From positions 1 to 50,751 of the forward strand of contig NW_025955245.1 in NCBI RefSeq assembly GCF_022376445.1: DNA of 50,751 nucleotides, written 5' to 3'. Below, piece by piece: positions 1 to 10,528 of the stretch. This stretch comes from Fomitopsis serialis (Eukaryota; Basidiomycota; Agaricomycetes; Polyporales; Fomitopsidaceae). The translations under genes and the position numbers were made by a program. Within the stretch, counting starts at the first letter, position 1, and each line of letters starts with the position of its first letter. The notes beneath the pieces were generated by a model. That model had not been told where the DNA came from, did not search any database, and saw only the letters and a program-made list of their open reading frames with translations.

Positions 1-2318
1 CTAATGGAACAGGTATGTTCGTCTACGATGCGACCGGTTACGGACTAATTAGTGCCTTACAGCCGGAGAAGATTACTTACGCTCCTCCGGACACTAGGGA
101 GAACGGTCAGTATTCCTGATGTTCAAAGAGTCCGTGGCAGGAAGACAACCGAATATTCATGTATTCTGTCTCTGTCACTGACACGTACGATCCCGCGCAC
201 CACATATGGGAGCCGGACAGTACACCGTCGGCCGAGTCACTGGACTGGGCGGACAACTGTACTGCGTGCTCGGGGTACCGTGACAATCAGATGCTGACAC
301 ACTGGTTGCAGGACCGGCGCTCACAGCGGCAACTGCGACGAGGGTTTTGGAGTTGACAGCTGAGCGTGGAATTATACTCGCCCGTCTGGAAGCCCTCGGA
401 GCGCTTCAAAATGCGAACGTCAACAACATGGAGGCTGTCGATTGGATTCGTGGGTGGTACCGCTTGCGTTCCCAGACGGAGCGTGTGGAATGAGAGAGTT
501 AGATTTTCTCAATGTATCTTTAGTGCCGCATAATGTTCCAGCGAAATACCGCGTGAGGTGGCAGGGAAAGTGACCTGAGATTGCCGGAAGACGATGACAG
601 CATACAGGTGTACACCGGCCGGACAGTGAGCTCCTTCGGCCGGCCAGTCAGGGTGCACGGTCTACCTTTGCCTGCAGGCGATGAGAGTGAAAAAGTGTTA
701 ATTAGCCAGGAGACCTGGAGTCTTTGCGGGGTACACGGATGTGCAGATTCTAACATCGCCCGCAGGGTTTGAAGGCAGATCCGCGTGCGCCGGCCGACTG
801 GTGCGTATCTTCGGCCGGCGACTAGGACGTGCGCAGCCACGGTACTGAGCCGGCCATCATTTGTTACAGCACCAACTGCACTATTATACGGACTGACGAA
901 ACATGTTGACCGTGCTGGGTTTGATCACATCCCCGACAGGGTATGAAAGGAAACTTGCGCCCGCCGGCCAGACACTCTGTATCTTCGGCCGGTGAGTTTG
1001 ACCTGCGGAGTGCGGAGAGTGACCAGGCTATTGTTAATTGTGAACGCAACTGCACAGATATACCAGCTGACGGAACATTTCGACTTTGCTGGGTTTGATC
1101 ACATCCCCGGCAGCTATGACAGCAGATATGCGTTCGCCGGCCGGACTGTATGGAGCGTCGGCCAGCGACTCAGAAACGCGGAGCCTCCATCGCTTGCAGG
1201 CAGTAGGGAAATCCATGTGTCCGGAGTGCGGAGAGTGACCAGGCTATTGTTAATTGTGAACGCAACTGCACAGGTATACCAGCTGACGGAACATTTCGAC
1301 TTTGCTGGGTTTGATCACATCCCCGGCAGCTATGACAGCAGATATGCGTTCGCCGGCCGGACTGTATGGAGCGTCGGCCAGCGACTCAGACACGCGGAGC
1401 CTCCATCGCTTGCAGGCAGTAGGGCAATCCATGTGTATGCCACCACGACCATTCACATTGTCCGACTGCATCCCCATGGTCTCTACACTGCTGCATTGTT
1501 CCTGCAGTGGACAATCTGAGCCTCCTGTTCTCCGGTGGGACCGTTGGTGTGCTCTACCAGCACCCCCAATATCTGCATGCCCAAACTCTTCCCCCGCCAT
1601 TATATTCATCTCATAATGTCCGGCCGGACCGATCGAAACGTTCACATTAAATATGTCGTCGCTATCCCTGCCCTTGACGCGAGGGCGTTACACTGACTTC
1701 ATGTGACCGGCCGGACCGTTACCAGCGGTTATTGCTCTGTGTGATATGCGGCCCACTGTACAGCCCTTGGTTGAAGTCACACGGGAACGCTTCCGCCCGG
1801 ACCGCTTACAACGTTCTTTATAGGAGGGGGACAGAACCTAGTCCGCTGCCGACTTTGTTCGGTTTGTAGACCGGCCGGCACGCTAGGTGTGGTATACAAA
1901 GGCAACCGGCCATGTCGCTAGAAACGCCCTAGGCGATATGCCGGAGGCGGTGGCCGGCACGTTGTGGGCGATGAACTTGAAACCCGACCGTGACGTCACA
2001 ATTATTTGACAGTCATTCGGCCGCACCGCCATAGCAGTGTTATGCATGCTACGGGCCGTGCCGTTGTATACGGCACGCAAGGTATCTCGGCCGTCCCGTA
2101 TTGCATATCATTGAGTAAAACACTACTCCGGCTGTGTCGTTGCAGACCTTCGTGCCTACCCACCGGCCCCAATGCTATTAACATCTGGTCTGGTCTGCGG
2201 CCATTACGCCTGCAGCGTGCGGCGTGTTCCTCCGGGCGGCCTCCGGCCCACCGTTTGCAACGGGCGAAATGCACCCCGGGTGTACCGTTAGTATCGGATA
2301 GGTATCACTGAATAATGT
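1..2318. other. Repeat-rich, gene-poor left end
   Basis: I see no convincing gene here. Open frames are short, overlap on both strands and match no family I recognise. The stretch repeatedly contains palindromic boxes of the CCGGCCGGAC type, for example near 617, 650, 800, 950, 1137, 1353, 1620, 1705 and 1872, usually spaced by 80-220 bp. Between 866 and 1436 this pattern becomes an overt tandem repeat. Decayed satellite or transposon sequence is the simplest reading. Confidence 0.6.
1005..1436. repeat. Two-unit 216-bp tandem duplication (plus a decayed third unit upstream)
   Basis: Positions 1005-1220 and 1221-1436 are nearly identical. I aligned them at the shared GGAG/TGCGGAGAGTGACC start and at the shared ATGTGT end, and both give a period of exactly 216 bp. 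Since 216 is 72 codons, a chance open frame reads through both units; I do not treat it as a gene. A clearly diverged relative of the unit lies at about 866-1000, sharing the TGGGTTTGATCACATCCCC core. Confidence 0.9.
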
Positions 2319-3796
2319 GAACCTAGCCACCTTCGACCATTTTCCAGCTATCTGCGAAAGGTGAGATAGTAGTAAAGAGAACTCACCCCGTTACAGCGAG
2401 CAGTCGGCTGACGTGCGAACTTGCTGGCAAAGGGCGGCGCAGATGACGAGCGGTGCGACCACTGGGCACCATACGCGCGGACGAACAGGCCTCCCTGCGA
2501 TGTTCCTATGGAACAAGCACTTCAGAAACCACTGCGAGTCAGATGGTAATGTTTCTTACGGTACGTTATCCTTTCTCGCAGCATGAGGCTATTCACGCCG
2601 TCTCGGTCCACTCTTCATTCTCCCAGACTCGTCAACTCGCTTCCGAGTCAGCAGAGACGCGAAGTACGAGGGGATTCTCGCGCCAGGTCAAAGTGGTGTT
2701 CATGAGGCCAGCCGGAGTCACGGCCCATGATGATGGTGGTGTCCAGGGTGAGTGACGAATGAGTGCGGAAGCAAACCTGTCTGGTAATCGCTTACGCGCT
2801 GAGTTCAGTAGCGATGTGATCTTCAGCGCTCGCTGCCTCGAGGCGCAGAAGCGAGCGCTCAGTCGACCGTGTCGACCGACCTTTTCAGCGCAGCCACCAT
2901 CCCAGTCACAACCGACTCACCGTGCAAAAGCTACTGCCATCCAGCAACGGAGAACACAATGACCATGCATGCCCATTGAAACCAAAATGCAACGTACCTT
3001 GTCAAACCGACGACCTGTGTACCGCGTCTTGCAGCGCTCCTCGACTTCCGCACGTAAGGGGCTTGTCCGCAGGCGTAGACCGGAGATCAAGTGCATGCAT
3101 ATGGTTCGATGGGATAGGGCAATAGGTAAGTCGTAACTTAACGAGATCCCAATTTCCGGCACAAACGCCACTGGCGTTTCAACCCAGTTCACATCCCCTT
3201 CTGTGAGGTCCGGAACACCAACTTCCTCCGCATCTTCTAGTTCTCAGTCTTCTAATGTGACGTCCCATATGGAGTTTTGACGTGATACCTCTTCTGCGTT
3301 CCGATTTCGATAGGGCCAGCGTAGTGGCGCGAATTCACCGATGGCGATCAAGGTCTATCAGCGTGTTCTGTTGTGCAAGTGCGGTTTACAGCAGCAATTG
3401 TGGATGAAATGTTTGACCTACCGCGTATGCAGGTGCCGTACTAGAGTCTTTCATATCTGTGAAAGGCTAGCCTTGAATCAGATGCCGTAGCTTCGCTACG
3501 ACATGTGTCCTAACGCGCTGTGATTGCATGAGCGCCGCCTCGCGCTCGCCATGACCGCGATACTCAACCGTGTCGAATGTCGAGGCGATGTCACAGAAAC
3601 GAAGTTGCTGTCTTGCGACTTCACGAGCTACGAGCGCACATATATATTTCGCTCACGCACTATGTGCTCCGTCTGCTCGTCTGCGCAACAAATGCCTGTT
3701 TGAAGTGGCTCAGACGCGGACTTGCTATTGTGAAGGGCCTCAGGTATGTACAGTAGTACACTCCTCCGCTTCATGTCATCGCCCATGGTCTGACGA
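2319..3796 (+). repeat. Dispersed repeat element, copy A (3'-truncated)
   Basis: This segment is homologous to the reverse complement of about 31.3-32.63 kb (copy C) and, over its last 1.25 kb, to copy B at 7.4-8.5 kb. Homology begins at AACCTAGCC near 2319 and stops near 3796, about 0.5 kb short of the element end seen in copies B and C. A 100-residue open frame at 2453-2755 is shared with copy C, but the downstream stop and the decayed version in copy B argue against a functional protein. I see no transposase, integrase or reverse transcriptase motif and no clear terminal inverted repeat. Confidence 0.8.
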
Positions 3797-4224
3797 GTAG
3801 CCGAAATGCAGCAGGAGTTGAACACAGTATCTCCCAAGTTCTATTCACGCTCGACGCACTATCCTACAGTTCAGCGCTCAGCCTCGAACCGCGGAAGTTT
3901 CGCAAGGGTTACTTTCACTGAGTTCGACGCTTCCCCCACAAGCATCTGTTGAGCAGTGTACCGTCAGAGTGAGTCGCTCGTAACGGCTGATCAGTGCAAA
4001 GTGCTCATGAGCCAGAAGCCATCCTGCACAGGGAATTGCGAACCTGATGGTGTTCAGCAGCATGAAGCCTCCGAGCCAGTGCTGAGGACAGACTGAGCAC
4101 GGACGGAGAAGCTGCCATCGATCAATGCGTTCGACGCGATGTTGTCATGGTTCACCGCGCATTCGTGACCTTCGTACGCCACGCACGCCGCACCGTGGAC
4201 TTATATTGACGCGGATCGCGTATT

Positions 4225-4608
4225 CTATCTTCTTCGCGCAGCAGGTCCGTCAACCGCGAGCCTCGCATCGAGAGACTCAGGAATCCGATATATTCCCAGA
4301 CACGAGACGGAAACCGAGCCACACTTCCTCGTGTCGTTCAGCACCGTTCTTGGGGTTCGCGTCAGCGGGATATGCGTTTGAAACTCACCCATCCAACCCC
4401 AGTCAGCCCCAGACGCTAATCCTGCATGTGTCTGTTGAATCAGCTTGTCTTTGGTGAGGACGTCCGTCAAAGGTGCGCCTGATTCTTGGTGGTGAAACAT
4501 TGACGCAACAGGCCTTGTTATCTCAGGTCGTACGTGTGTACCGCGTCTGGGCTCCGCAGAAATGCAGCCTAGTACGCACCCTGCCACGACGAGGATGCTC
4601 GGCAGCAC
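4225..4608 (-). other. Possible short secreted-protein ORF, divergent from the P450
   Basis: A 127-codon frame starts with a hydrophobic, signal-peptide-like segment (MLPSILVVAGCVLGCISA, residues 1-18). A possible 5' splice site (GGTGAGTTTC) follows a GADWGWMG stretch at about residue 73. The corresponding region of the inverted copy, near 22,855-22,930, retains QESGAPL but hits a stop after a few dozen codons. It could be the first exon of a gene lost during duplication, or a fortuitous frame. I do not recognise the family. Confidence 0.25.
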
Positions 4609-4911
4609 GCCATTCGCTCACCCGCGGTCAACGTATCAAACTCCGTTCTCAGCGGGGTCCGTAGGTCCTGCTGTCCACTCAGGGTTCTCGGAGGAACAGG
4701 TGATGCGCCCGACAGTGTTACTGATGGTGTCTTTCAGAGTCTGCCACAACTAGTGTGCGATTCCAGCTACATCCAGTGATGATGCCAGAAGACGGTGACG
4801 GCCTGCGATGATAGCGGTAGGCTATGCAAGGTTTCTATGCGGGGGTGGCTTACTAACCTTCTCAGGGACATACGGTTTTATTCGCGCCGTACGGGCGGTG
4901 GACCGGGACCA

Positions 4912-4935
4912 CTCTACGAATACCTATTTAACTTG
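4912..4935 (+). promoter_or_regulatory. P450 copy 1 core-promoter region, degraded TATA
   Basis: The conserved promoter block (GCCGTACGGGCGGTGGACCGG, 4886-4906) is followed by CGAATACCTATTTAACTTGA. The same position in the inverted copy reads CGAATATATAACTT, a cleaner TATA element. The difference lies about 135-150 bp upstream of the ATG at 5066. Confidence 0.45.
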
Positions 4936-5065
4936 AGATCGTGTCTCTTGGCGAGCTACCAAGGCCTTCTTTCGAGCATAGCGTATCGTCAGCTCAGCAG
5001 ACCGAAATCTAGGTGACGTATCGCCATGGTATTACTGTAGCGATTGCTGATGGTTGTCCCACAGA

Positions 5066-7049
5066 ATGTTGGAATCCCCGATTCTGCTTGTCCTAGCCTG
5101 CCTCGCAATTGGCATCTTCGCTACCCTCATTCAGCACCGCGAGAAGAACCTGCCGCCGGGCCCAACGCGCATCCCGCTGCTGGGGAACGCATGGCGCGTG
5201 CCAGTGGAGAAGTCGTGGATGTACTTCCACTCGCTGTGCCAGAAATACGGTGAGTCGCTCGTGGTGCCGCTTTGTTGCGTGCACAATGCTGAAAGACGTG
5301 TAGGACCTATGGTCATGCTCAAGGCGCTTGACAACGATATATTGGTGTTGGACAACGCAGAGGACATCGAAGAGCTGGTAAGGCAGCCGATATCACTTCG
5401 GACGAGTCATGTCTGATGGACGGCATGGGTAGCTCGTGCAGCGCTCGAAAAACTACTCGTCGAGGAAGCAGCTCATCTACGCAGGCAAGTACCGTTCGCG
5501 AGACAAAGTCAGTGATCATTGTCAACGCGACCGCGTTTGGCGTTGACCCCTCCACCAGCGCCTAGTTCTGATGCCCTACGGACCGCTTCTCAAGAAGTAT
5601 CGCACTGCCATACACACGATGATGAACCCGCAGGGTTAGTGGTGCGGATCGTGATTCATTCCAAAGTCTCTGACAGAACTCCGCCCAGCTGTCGGCGCAT
5701 ACGAGCGCTTTCAAGAGCGCGGCTCGATGGTGCTGCTCAAGGGTATCATAAACGACCCCAGCAAGACGTACATCAACATCAAGCGGTTCACCGCCGAGAC
5801 GCTCTTCACTCTGATCTACGGCAAGGGCTTTGGGAGCGAGGAGGACCTGCGCACCGTGTTGCACATCCTCGAGACGTTCATCCGAGACATGCACCCGTTC
5901 ACGCACATGGTCGACTGGGTGCCCATCCTCGATTGGCTACCGGACTTCTTAGCCCCTTGGCGTGACGAGGCGCGCAAGAAGGGCGAGTACGAACATAAAG
6001 TTGGGCTGTCCATCATGTGCAAAGAGTTGTTCTCATGGTACATCACAGTTCTACAGCCATCTTCTCAAGGATGTCAAGACACGGATGGACTCGGGCGCGC
6101 ATGTCGAGTGCTTTGCTGCTAACCTTTGGGAGAACGCGGAACAACTTGGTCTCGATGAGGACTCCTTGGCGTACAGTAAGAGTTATGCAGTAGCCCTCAT
6201 ATTTCCGTTGCTGAAGATCTGTGACTAGTTGCTGGTACCGCATTCGAGGCTGGAACGGATAACACTGCTGGAGTCATCTTGTGGTTCCTTGTTGCCATGA
6301 TGCACTATCCCGCCGTCCTGAAGCGAGCGCAAGCGGAGCTTGATGAGGTCCTCGGTGCCAATGGCGATACTGCGCCGTGCTACCACCACCTCGATCAGCT
6401 GCCATACTGTTTGGCGCTTGTCAAGGAAGGCCTCCGGTGAGCTCGGGTGTCGGAAAGTGCCTAGCGTGCTGCTGACTTGATCCTTAGATGGATGCCAGTC
6501 GCTCCGTTGGCAGCACCCCATTACAGTCTGCAAGATGATGTCTATAAGGGCTTTTGCATTAGCGCAGGGACGACCGTGATACCGAACATCTGGGCTATTC
6601 ATCACGATGCGGCCATCTACTCTGACCCGTTCGAGTTCAATCCCGAGAGGTTCCTCATGGCAAAAGAGGATATACGGCCTGAGTCGTCGTTGAATGAGGG
6701 ACACTCTGCCTTCGGCTTCGGGAGGAGGTGAGGTATAGCGTCGTCGGAGCGATGTAGTTTCTGACGCGTGTATAGGGTCTGCCCTGGGCAACACTTCGCC
6801 GCGAAGTCCGTCTGGATTGGCATGGTGCGCCTCATGTGGGCTTTCGACATCAACCCTCCGATGGACGTTAACAAGAAGCCTATCTTGCCGGATGTCGGCG
6901 CGTGCCGTTCGGGTCTGACTGCGTAAGCGAGTTCATCACTAAGTATCTGTGATCGGCAGCTGATAGGATCCAGTGAACCGGCGCACTTCGACGTCGTTCT
7001 TACTCCGCGCTCAGAGCGGCACATTCAAACCATTCGGCGGGAGTCCTGA
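5066..7049 (+). CDS. Cytochrome P450 monooxygenase, copy 1 (10 exons, intact)
   Basis: Membrane-anchored heme-thiolate monooxygenase, expected at the ER face with a P450 reductase; substrate unknown. My model joins 5066-5249, 5304-5377, 5433-5507, 5559-5634, 5689-5999, 6049-6175, 6229-6436, 6488-6727, 6776-6922 and 6974-7049 (1518 nt, 505 aa, frame open). Visible: an N-terminal hydrophobic anchor (residues about 3-23), the proline-rich hinge LPPGPTRIPLLG, I-helix AGTDNT (about 290-295), K-helix EGLR (349-352), FNPERF (402-407) and heme loop FGFGRRVCPG with Cys434. The start is the first in-frame ATG before the anchor; a 5'UTR intron ending at the CACAG just upstream is possible. It resembles the multi-intron OrdA-like P450s common in basidiomycete secondary metabolism. 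Exon lengths match the inverted copy exactly. I cannot assign a CYP family. Confidence 0.93.
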
Positions 7050-7406
7050 ATGTTTGACAGGTTCTGATAGATGCATTTCAAGTGTTTCAGGCCCGTGTAT
7101 ACGCAAGGTGTGTTTGATGTTCTGTATTTCTCGTTGACTTTGGGCTATGTGTCATTTGTGTACTTTTGTCAAACTTATGTTTTCAGCGATTGCTGAGTGT
7201 TGTCATTCTGATTGCGACCCTGCTTCTCGGCATCCGTGTGACCCGGCGCGTCTAAGTACTAGACGAAGCGTTCAGAATCAGAGCTCCGAGTGACACGAGA
7301 CGGGTCTATCCGTCCAGGGCTTCTATGTGCGGTTTGCACTCCCCAGGAACACGACCTTTGCGATCGCCCTTCACATGACTTATGCCTATAGCATCTAGGC
7401 CCTTGT

Positions 7407-9045
7407 AATGGTACCGTTCCTTACGGCGTGTTCTCCTTTCTCCCGGCCTGAGGCTATTCACACCGTCCCGGTCCATTCTTGACTCTCCCAGCCTCGTCAA
7501 CTCGCTTCAGATTGCGACATAGACGTGAAGTATGCAGGGAAACCTCGCGCCTTTTCGAAGTGGTGTTCATGAATCCGGCCGGGGTCGCGCCGGCCCAGGA
7601 TGATGGTGATGTTCAGGGTGAGTGACGAATGAGTGCGGAAGTAAACTTGCCTGGTAATCGCTTACGCGCCCAGTTCAGTAGCGATGTGATCTTAGCGCTC
7701 GCTGCCCTGAGGCGCAGTGGCGAGCGCTCACTGGCAGTCGACTGTGTCGACCGACTTGCTTAGCGCACTCACCATCCCGGTCACGGCCAACTCACAGGGC
7801 AAAGGCCACTGACGCCATCTATCAATGAAGAATATTACGCTCAGACGCGTGATCGCAATCAAAGCACAACGCGGCTCGCCCTCCGTTACTTCAAGTAGTC
7901 AGACCAACGAACAACCTTCCTATGTTGCATGCTGCATCTTGTTCCTCGACGTCCGTCGTCCGCACGTAGGGGGCTGTCTGCATGCGTAGCCTCTAGATCG
8001 ATAACATGCATGTTGATCCATGGAAGAGAGCAACGGGTACGTCGTAACCAAACTCCGATTCCTGTGTTCAGAGAAATAGCAATCCATACCAGTTCATGCC
8101 CCCTCCTTTGAGTTCCGAGCTCGAGGAAATAGCTGTCTTTACCGTGACGCCCACTCTGCATACCGATGCAGACAGAGCCAGCATGGTATTCTCAGCACCT
8201 TTTGAGGCCAGCCTTGAGTCACATGCCGTAGCTTCGCTACGACACATGTCCCAACGCATGGTTGCACCAGTGCCGCTTCAGGCCCACCGTGACCAGAGTA
8301 CTCGGCCGTGTGGAATGTCGAGACGACGCCACAAAGTCGATGTTGCTGTCCTGCGACTTCACGAGGTACGAGTGCACATATATATCGTTCACGCGTGGTG
8401 TGCTCGGTCTGTTCGTCTGCGCAACGAATACTTGTTTGAAGTGCCTCAGACTAGGATCTGCTTATTGTGAAGGGGTTCAAGCATGTACACTGGTGCACTC
8501 TACGATTGTGTTATCGCCCGTCGTTGACGCTGATGTCTCGCCGGAGTCAGCTCGTCGTGCTGTCCTTCATGCAAGGTCTGGAAGGAGCAACCTAGCAAGG
8601 TAGTTCATCTCGCGTACTACGTTACTACAGCAGGCAGTCATCTGAACGGCTGCCTTACACTTCAAGCAGCAGTTGCTCGCCAGTTGCGTGTGCCTTTGAG
8701 CACGGCAGACCGTCATTATCGTCTGAGTGCGTAAATGCGGTGTCTCGCGGGTGTCTCGCCTTGTGGTGTCTTTTTGTTCAACAGCGGGGCCCCGGGTGCC
8801 AATGTTTACGCACATCCATTCTGTCCTCGCTCTCATATGTGTTGTCGGTCGATGCTCTCTACTCAGACCAGACCCCGCTGTTTTGGATTTTGCGAGAGGC
8901 TCTCTTTGGCGCCGTTGAGACTATGTTCCCGTTGTTCACCGAGGAACTAACGATGCAGCATGTGATGGATGTGCCGTCTCCGCGGAGGCAGTGTCGGTCA
9001 AGAGGAAACCAACGGGGCGCACTCAAGGTGTACCTGTATATATTG
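7407..9045 (+). repeat. Dispersed repeat element, copy B (5'-truncated)
   Basis: The sequence resumes homology to copies A and C at the TTACGGCGTG..CTCCTTTCTC block (about 7419) and runs to CAAGGTGTACCTGTATATA near 9045. It ends at the same point as copy C (about 30,795). Many point changes and indels relative to A and C break all shared frames. It lies in the same orientation as copy A, so A and B are direct repeats flanking the P450 unit. Confidence 0.8.
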
Positions 9046-9120
9046 ACATCACGTCCCCAGAGTCGCACTCACTTACAGGTATCAACACTCACCATAGACC
9101 AATCTTTTCACAACGCCGCG

Positions 9121-9391
9121 ATGACCCACGTGGACTCAGGTATCACTACGCGTCCGTCCCGTTGAGGGCACTCCCGCGACACGCTCCTCTTCATACATGG
9201 CTTCTCCTCGACCTCGTACGATTGCTATTTGGTCAACCTCTTCAGGAAGACGGGCTACGCGCTGATCATCCCGGACATGTTGGGCGCGGGCGATACAGAC
9301 AACCCCACGAATGCCGCGATCGCCGCGGACGTCATCGACTCGATGCGGATGGGGTGGGCAAGGTCATCGTGGTCGGGCATGACTAGCTTGA
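9121..9391 (+). pseudogene. Alpha/beta-hydrolase (epoxide-hydrolase-like) fragment
   Basis: Pieces of the family occur in order but in different frames: GLRYHYASVPL (about 9146-9180), DTLLFIHGFSSTSYD (from about 9189; the HG oxyanion motif is visible), GYALIIPDMLGAGDTDNPTN, and DGVGKVIVVGHD (about 9348-9385; the part leading into the nucleophile elbow). At least two frame changes are needed and the text ends at a stop before the catalytic region, so it is a remnant. It starts about 100 bp after repeat copy B ends, which suggests truncation linked to that insertion. Confidence 0.65.
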
Positions 9392-9403
9392 AAGCTTGAA
9401 ATC

Positions 9404-10220
9404 GTGCAGGGGCAGCATTCTCATCTCGCGCTTAGCGAACTAGTACTATCCGGGAGCGCTTGGCCGGGGCCACGAATGCAACAGCTGAAGACACTCGCGC
9501 GCTTCGTCCTTGATTCATCGGTGCATGAGGGTCTGGTTGATTGGCTCGTGCTCTCACCATCCGATGAATCTCGCGACATATCCATCGTCAACCTAGAGGT
9601 CCGGCACACCTCGCCACAGTACATCGGTCCCATTAATCGTCTAATCCACGCCGTATCAGCGTCCCTCCAAAGCATGACAATAGACTACATCCAAGGTATG
9701 TAGTGATCAGACGAGCGTATATCCGCACGTCCAGAGACTGACAATTCATTACCCAGACGGTCCAGAACCCTATGATCTGTCTGGGTGCTTCGCGCTGAAC
9801 GTGTCAAGATTGGGCTGTCAAGATACTGCGTGAAAGACTGGGGCTGCCAAGCTCCTCGCTATCATGTCTGCGATTCCCAGTCGCGCGGAGTCGCTCACTT
9901 CCAATCATCTGTACTGCGCCTTACAACAACCCCCTCCCTACCACCGACCACCACCACTACCGTCACACCTCGACTTGCGTGGGCTGCTGGCCGTCCTCAC
10001 GCCCCCCGCCTTCGCACGGTCGGACTAACCGTGGCACCGACGGATCGACTAGATAAGTCCGAACGGTGGCAAGCCGAGACGACGGACGAGGATAATTCTA
10101 CCGTAATGGACGGTTTCACCGCGTTGCTCAAACCGTGGGTGGCGCGTGGCGTCGTCAGGAGTACGCTGGGAACGTCAGGAAGACCCCCTGGGCTTCTCGG
10201 GACACCAGGCAGTCCGAGTG
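9404..10220 (+). pseudogene. F-box/LRR-type protein fragment
   Basis: The stretch shows LRR-like coding text such as SDESRDISIVNLEVRH and INRLIHAVSASLQSMTIDYIQ. After a plausible short intron come a GLLAVLTPPAFAR-like segment and a C-terminal ALLKPWVARGVV segment. The last resembles LLQPWSARGVV at the C-terminus of the F-box-like gene at 42-43.6 kb. Frames change several times and I find no F-box start, so I call it a decayed copy. It may have been joined to the hydrolase remnant by rearrangement. Confidence 0.45.
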
Positions 10221-10528
10221 ATTGATGGAATGGAGGCTATGGGGGACATACCTCGTGTGCATGCGACCCGGACATTGTATCCAACCGATATGATGTCCAA
10301 CAATGTTTGCAATTCTCTTGCACCCTCGCTCCTGCGACTGGCCAGGGTAGTTGATCGTGCTCAATGCACGCATCCGCATTTCGAATGATGCCGTCGGGAC
10401 AGTTCTACGCAGACGACCAGAAAATTGTCGGGGCATTGCGTGCGAAATAAGTTACAAAGCAGTCTAATAACTACAAAATATCAGACAAGCCCCCGCGAGG
10501 ACGAACGAACAGACACCACCTGCCAGCC

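Larger units (their letters stand above)
3797..7406 (+). repeat. Duplicated P450 unit, copy 1
   Basis: About 3.6 kb that reappears inverted at 19,682-23,550. Homology covers the P450 gene, its promoter, about 1.2 kb upstream and about 350 bp downstream. The left edge, where a GCAGGAG-type block starts, coincides with the end of repeat copy A. The right edge (ATAGCATCTAGGCCCTTGT) coincides with the start of repeat copy B. The coding exons are conserved much better than the flanks, which carry many small indels. Confidence 0.85.

Noticed and set aside
992..1519. 175-codon ORF with an internal 72-residue repeat
   Set aside because: It is open only because the 216-bp tandem unit is a multiple of three. 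The antisense strand is equally open and no protein family is recognisable.
2453..2755. Conserved ORF in repeat copies A and C as a transposon protein
   Set aside because: It has no recognisable domain, is extended differently in C, and is broken in B. Similarity follows from the shared DNA.
5481..5510. GC-AG intron donor (CAG|GCAAGT) in the P450 genes
   Set aside because: The phase would not match the next exon. Reading through gives KYR-S-x-x-K and a normal GT donor seven codons later, in both copies.
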